This document shows positions 33,476-34,839 of a stretch of DNA of 34,839 bases, piece by piece. Both the position numbers and the translations under genes were made by a program. Every line of letters begins with the position of its first letter. Within the stretch, counting starts at the first letter, position 1. Below the pieces are notes generated by a model, which saw nothing but the letters and a program-made list of their open reading frames with translations, did not search any database and was not told the origin of the DNA. The DNA is from an uncultured Erysipelotrichaceae bacterium (GTDB lineage: Bacteria > Bacillota_I > Bacilli_A > RFN20 > CAG-826): assembly GCA_902803285.1 (NCBI GenBank), contig CADCPC010000026.1, positions 1 through 34,839 on the forward strand, read 5' to 3'.

Positions 33476-34549
33476 TTACATTGGTCTAAGTTGCCTCATA
33501 CTGAGCCACATCACTCTGAGAGAGACGAGGACGATGAATGACATTTGACCAATCATATTAGTGCCGAAGATAAATCCTAAGATTAAAGCAAGTACTGCAG
33601 GAGTGAAACTTGCCCACCAGGCAATCTTTTGGCAGGTGAAGAAATTAAGGAAGTGATATGGATTATTGCGTCCTCTAGTTAACAAGAAGACCATTAATCC
33701 TAAGAAGAGAATAAGTCCTGCATAGACTCCTAAGTATAGGAGTGAGGAATTTCTCCATTGAATATTTTTAGCGTCTAAATATGTTTCATTAAAGACACCT
33801 TTGTAATTATCATAAACATCTTTTAATTGAGCCACTTCAGTAGTAGACTCAGCTTTTACAGTTAAGACACGTGTTAATAAATCCTCACCTTTAGTGGTGT
33901 TTTTCCAATTTAATCCAGCAGCAGATGCTGTTGCTCTATCAGTCTTTTGGTTTTTATAAACCGCCATTGTTAAGGTATCTGGAGCAAGAATTAAATAGCT
34001 AGGAGTGTAATAGTTATCTTTATCTTCATCTTTTGGGTTATCAACACGAGTAGTGGTTCCCTTGAGATATTTAGCATTAGCAATATTTGTGACATAGTCA
34101 TTTAATGCAGAACCAGTTTTACTGGTGATGAAATATGTGAAATTGTAATATCCTTCAAATACATCGCCACGCATCTCATCGATTTCGCCAGTTAATTCAC
34201 TCCCAGCTTTATAGAAGTGTAATAAGTTGTCGTTAGCAACTTTGAATTCATATCCTTCACCTTTGAATGTTTCACTTGTATTTAATAAGCCACGATCACT
34301 GCCGTAGTTATTGCCATTCATAAATGAAGCACCATAAGTTTTGCTAAGTGAGACTGTTGTTGGAATAACAGGAATGCAGAAAGAAACGACAAATAAAATT
34401 AAAGCGATCCACCAAGGAAGTTCTTTTGCGGAATCGATTGCAGCTTGGTTGCTGATTAAACTTTTAAAACCATTGACTAAATTTCTTTTAGCCTCTGGTG
34501 ACATAGGTTTTCTTTTCTTTTTCAACTTTTTCGAATTGTTATTTGCCAT
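33476..34549 (-). CDS. Uncharacterised membrane protein with a large extracellular domain
   Basis: This 357-residue protein begins with a very basic tail (KKLKKKRKP), then a membrane helix at about 45-67, an extracellular region of about 195 residues (70-262), and three or four helices from about 266 to 346. It ends in a basic tail. This layout resembles DUF1189/YvdJ-like proteins, but I cannot confirm that and make no functional claim. The ribosome-binding site is weak (GAGAAAG). A terminator lies just after the stop. It is divergent from ssrA, across about 160 bases. Confidence 0.7.
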   Translation of the reverse strand: MANNNSKKLKKKRKPMSPEAKRNLVNGFKSLISNQAAIDSAKELPWWIALILFVVSFCIPVIPTTVSLSKTYGASFMNGNNYGSDRGLLNTSETFKGEGYEFKVANDNLLHFYKAGSELTGEIDEMRGDVFEGYYNFTYFITSKTGSALNDYVTNIANAKYLKGTTTRVDNPKDEDKDNYYTPSYLILAPDTLTMAVYKNQKTDRATASAAGLNWKNTTKGEDLLTRVLTVKAESTTEVAQLKDVYDNYKGVFNETYLDAKNIQWRNSSLLYLGVYAGLILFLGLMVFLLTRGRNNPYHFLNFFTCQKIAWWASFTPAVLALILGFIFGTNMIGQMSFIVLVSLRVMWLSMRQLRPM

Positions 34550-34564
34550 AATATCTTTCTCACT

Positions 34565-34578
34565 TTGCTAAGTAGCAA
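34565..34578 (-). promoter_or_regulatory. Inverted repeat in the leader of the membrane protein gene
   Basis: TTGCTA (34565-34570) and TAGCAA (34573-34578) flank two bases, 16 bases before the ATG of the minus-strand membrane protein. A possible promoter further upstream on the minus strand is TTTACA, 17 bases, TAAACT. The repeat may be an operator or a leader hairpin. Confidence 0.3.
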
Positions 34579-34640
34579 GATAAAGTTTATAAGGAAATTC
34601 ATTTATTGTAAAGCAAAATAGGCATCCACCTATCTCAAGT

Positions 34641-34658
34641 AGTAAAAATATTTTTACT
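34641..34658. promoter_or_regulatory. Perfect 18-base palindrome upstream of ssrA
   Basis: AGTAAAAATATTTTTACT is its own reverse complement and ends 22 bases before the -10 box of ssrA. It lies between divergent genes and has the size of a dimeric repressor site. Confidence 0.4.
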
Positions 34659-34677
34659 TAACCCCTATAGTGTTTTG

Positions 34678-34686
34678 TGTTAAAAT
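34678..34686 (+). promoter_or_regulatory. Extended -10 promoter of ssrA
   Basis: TGT followed by TAAAAT (34681-34686) makes an extended -10 element. The expected start point is near 34693, which is the first base of the leader hairpin before mature tmRNA. Confidence 0.5.
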
Positions 34687-34692
34687 GCTATC

Positions 34693-34708
34693 ACTCTTTT
34701 CGAAGAGT
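34693..34708 (+). other. 5' leader hairpin of the tmRNA precursor
   Basis: ACTCTT and AAGAGT close on a TTCG tetraloop just upstream of the predicted mature 5' end (34714). It probably belongs to the precursor removed by RNase P. Confidence 0.45.
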
Positions 34709-34713
34709 AATAT

Positions 34714-34839
34714 GGGGTCGAATAGGATTCGACGGAGAATGGCAGGGCAAAAACTGCAGCGGTTGGTAACCATAAACCAAAACAAAAATAACTGACAACA
34801 GTTATATGAGAGCTCCTAGAGCTCAATCACTCTGCTTAG
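34714..34839 (+). ncRNA. ssrA: tmRNA (ssrA), 5' part, cut by the window end
   Basis: The start GGGGTCGAATAGGATTCGAC is the conserved tmRNA 5' end, and GCAGCGGTTGG and CTCTGCTTAG match conserved tmRNA blocks. tmRNA rescues stalled ribosomes and adds a degradation tag. By alignment to known tmRNAs the tag frame may resume near GAC AAC AGT TAT (34794 onward), an Asp-first tag as in mycoplasmas. That frame stays open to the window end, so the tag cannot be settled. The tRNA-like 3' end lies outside. Confidence 0.9.

Noticed and set aside
1-34839. Mycoplasma genetic code (TGA as tryptophan)
   Set aside because: TGA ends oppF and rlmH, and tryptophans are TGG throughout.
1-34839. CRISPR arrays, phage modules, toxin-antitoxin pairs or complete insertion sequences
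   Set aside because: No spaced repeats, transposase, integrase or known defence motif was seen on either strand.

Overview
This window looks like the chromosome of an AT-rich, low-GC Gram-positive bacterium of the Bacilli/Erysipelotrichales/Mollicutes-relative kind. The gdpP-rplI-dnaB-MBL-rlmH block is a typical Firmicutes arrangement. Codons end in A or T, and intrinsic terminators are clear. The genetic code is standard, not the Mycoplasma code: TGA closes oppF (11319-11321) and rlmH (32595-32597), and tryptophan is TGG. No complete rRNA, tRNA, CRISPR array or transposase gene was seen.

Region 1 (1-1516): the tail of an unidentified gene, a 317-base AT-rich gap, and a lone glycosyltransferase with its own terminator. 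Region 2 (1640-11800): an oligopeptide ABC importer operon, oppA-B-C-D-F plus a small membrane protein, with an attenuating hairpin after the lipoprotein gene. OppA, OppC, OppD and OppF are all much larger than usual, with big insertions, and OppD has lost its conserved C-terminal cysteines. Region 3 (11900-16236, minus): a 1429-residue cell-surface subtilisin-like protease that converges on the importer operon. Protease and importer together suggest peptide scavenging, which is an inference.

Region 4 (16334-27210): a surface-polysaccharide locus. A minus-strand operon carries a nitroreductase-like protein, two GT2 glycosyltransferases and a TagGH/Wzm-Wzt-type exporter. The divergent plus-strand genes are a polysaccharide pyruvyl transferase, serine hydroxymethyltransferase (glyA) and two more GT2 enzymes. 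UDP-galactopyranose mutase (glf) follows in convergent orientation and points to galactofuranose in the product. Region 5 (27333-32932): gdpP, rplI, dnaB, a WalJ/YycJ-type hydrolase, rlmH and a small unknown gene, tightly packed. Region 6 (32929-34839): a small nitroreductase and an unknown membrane protein on the minus strand, then the 5' part of the tmRNA gene ssrA, cut by the window end.

Two translation styles coexist. The opp, protease, replication and most downstream operon genes have clear Shine-Dalgarno sites. Several glycan genes, glf and gdpP have a -10 box only 6-12 bases before the ATG, which implies leaderless or nearly leaderless mRNAs. I found no clearly novel defence or mobile system. 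The most unusual items are the expanded peptide importer, the protease's GCGG C-terminal tail, the leaderless promoter class and a symmetric bidirectional promoter at 21568-21574.
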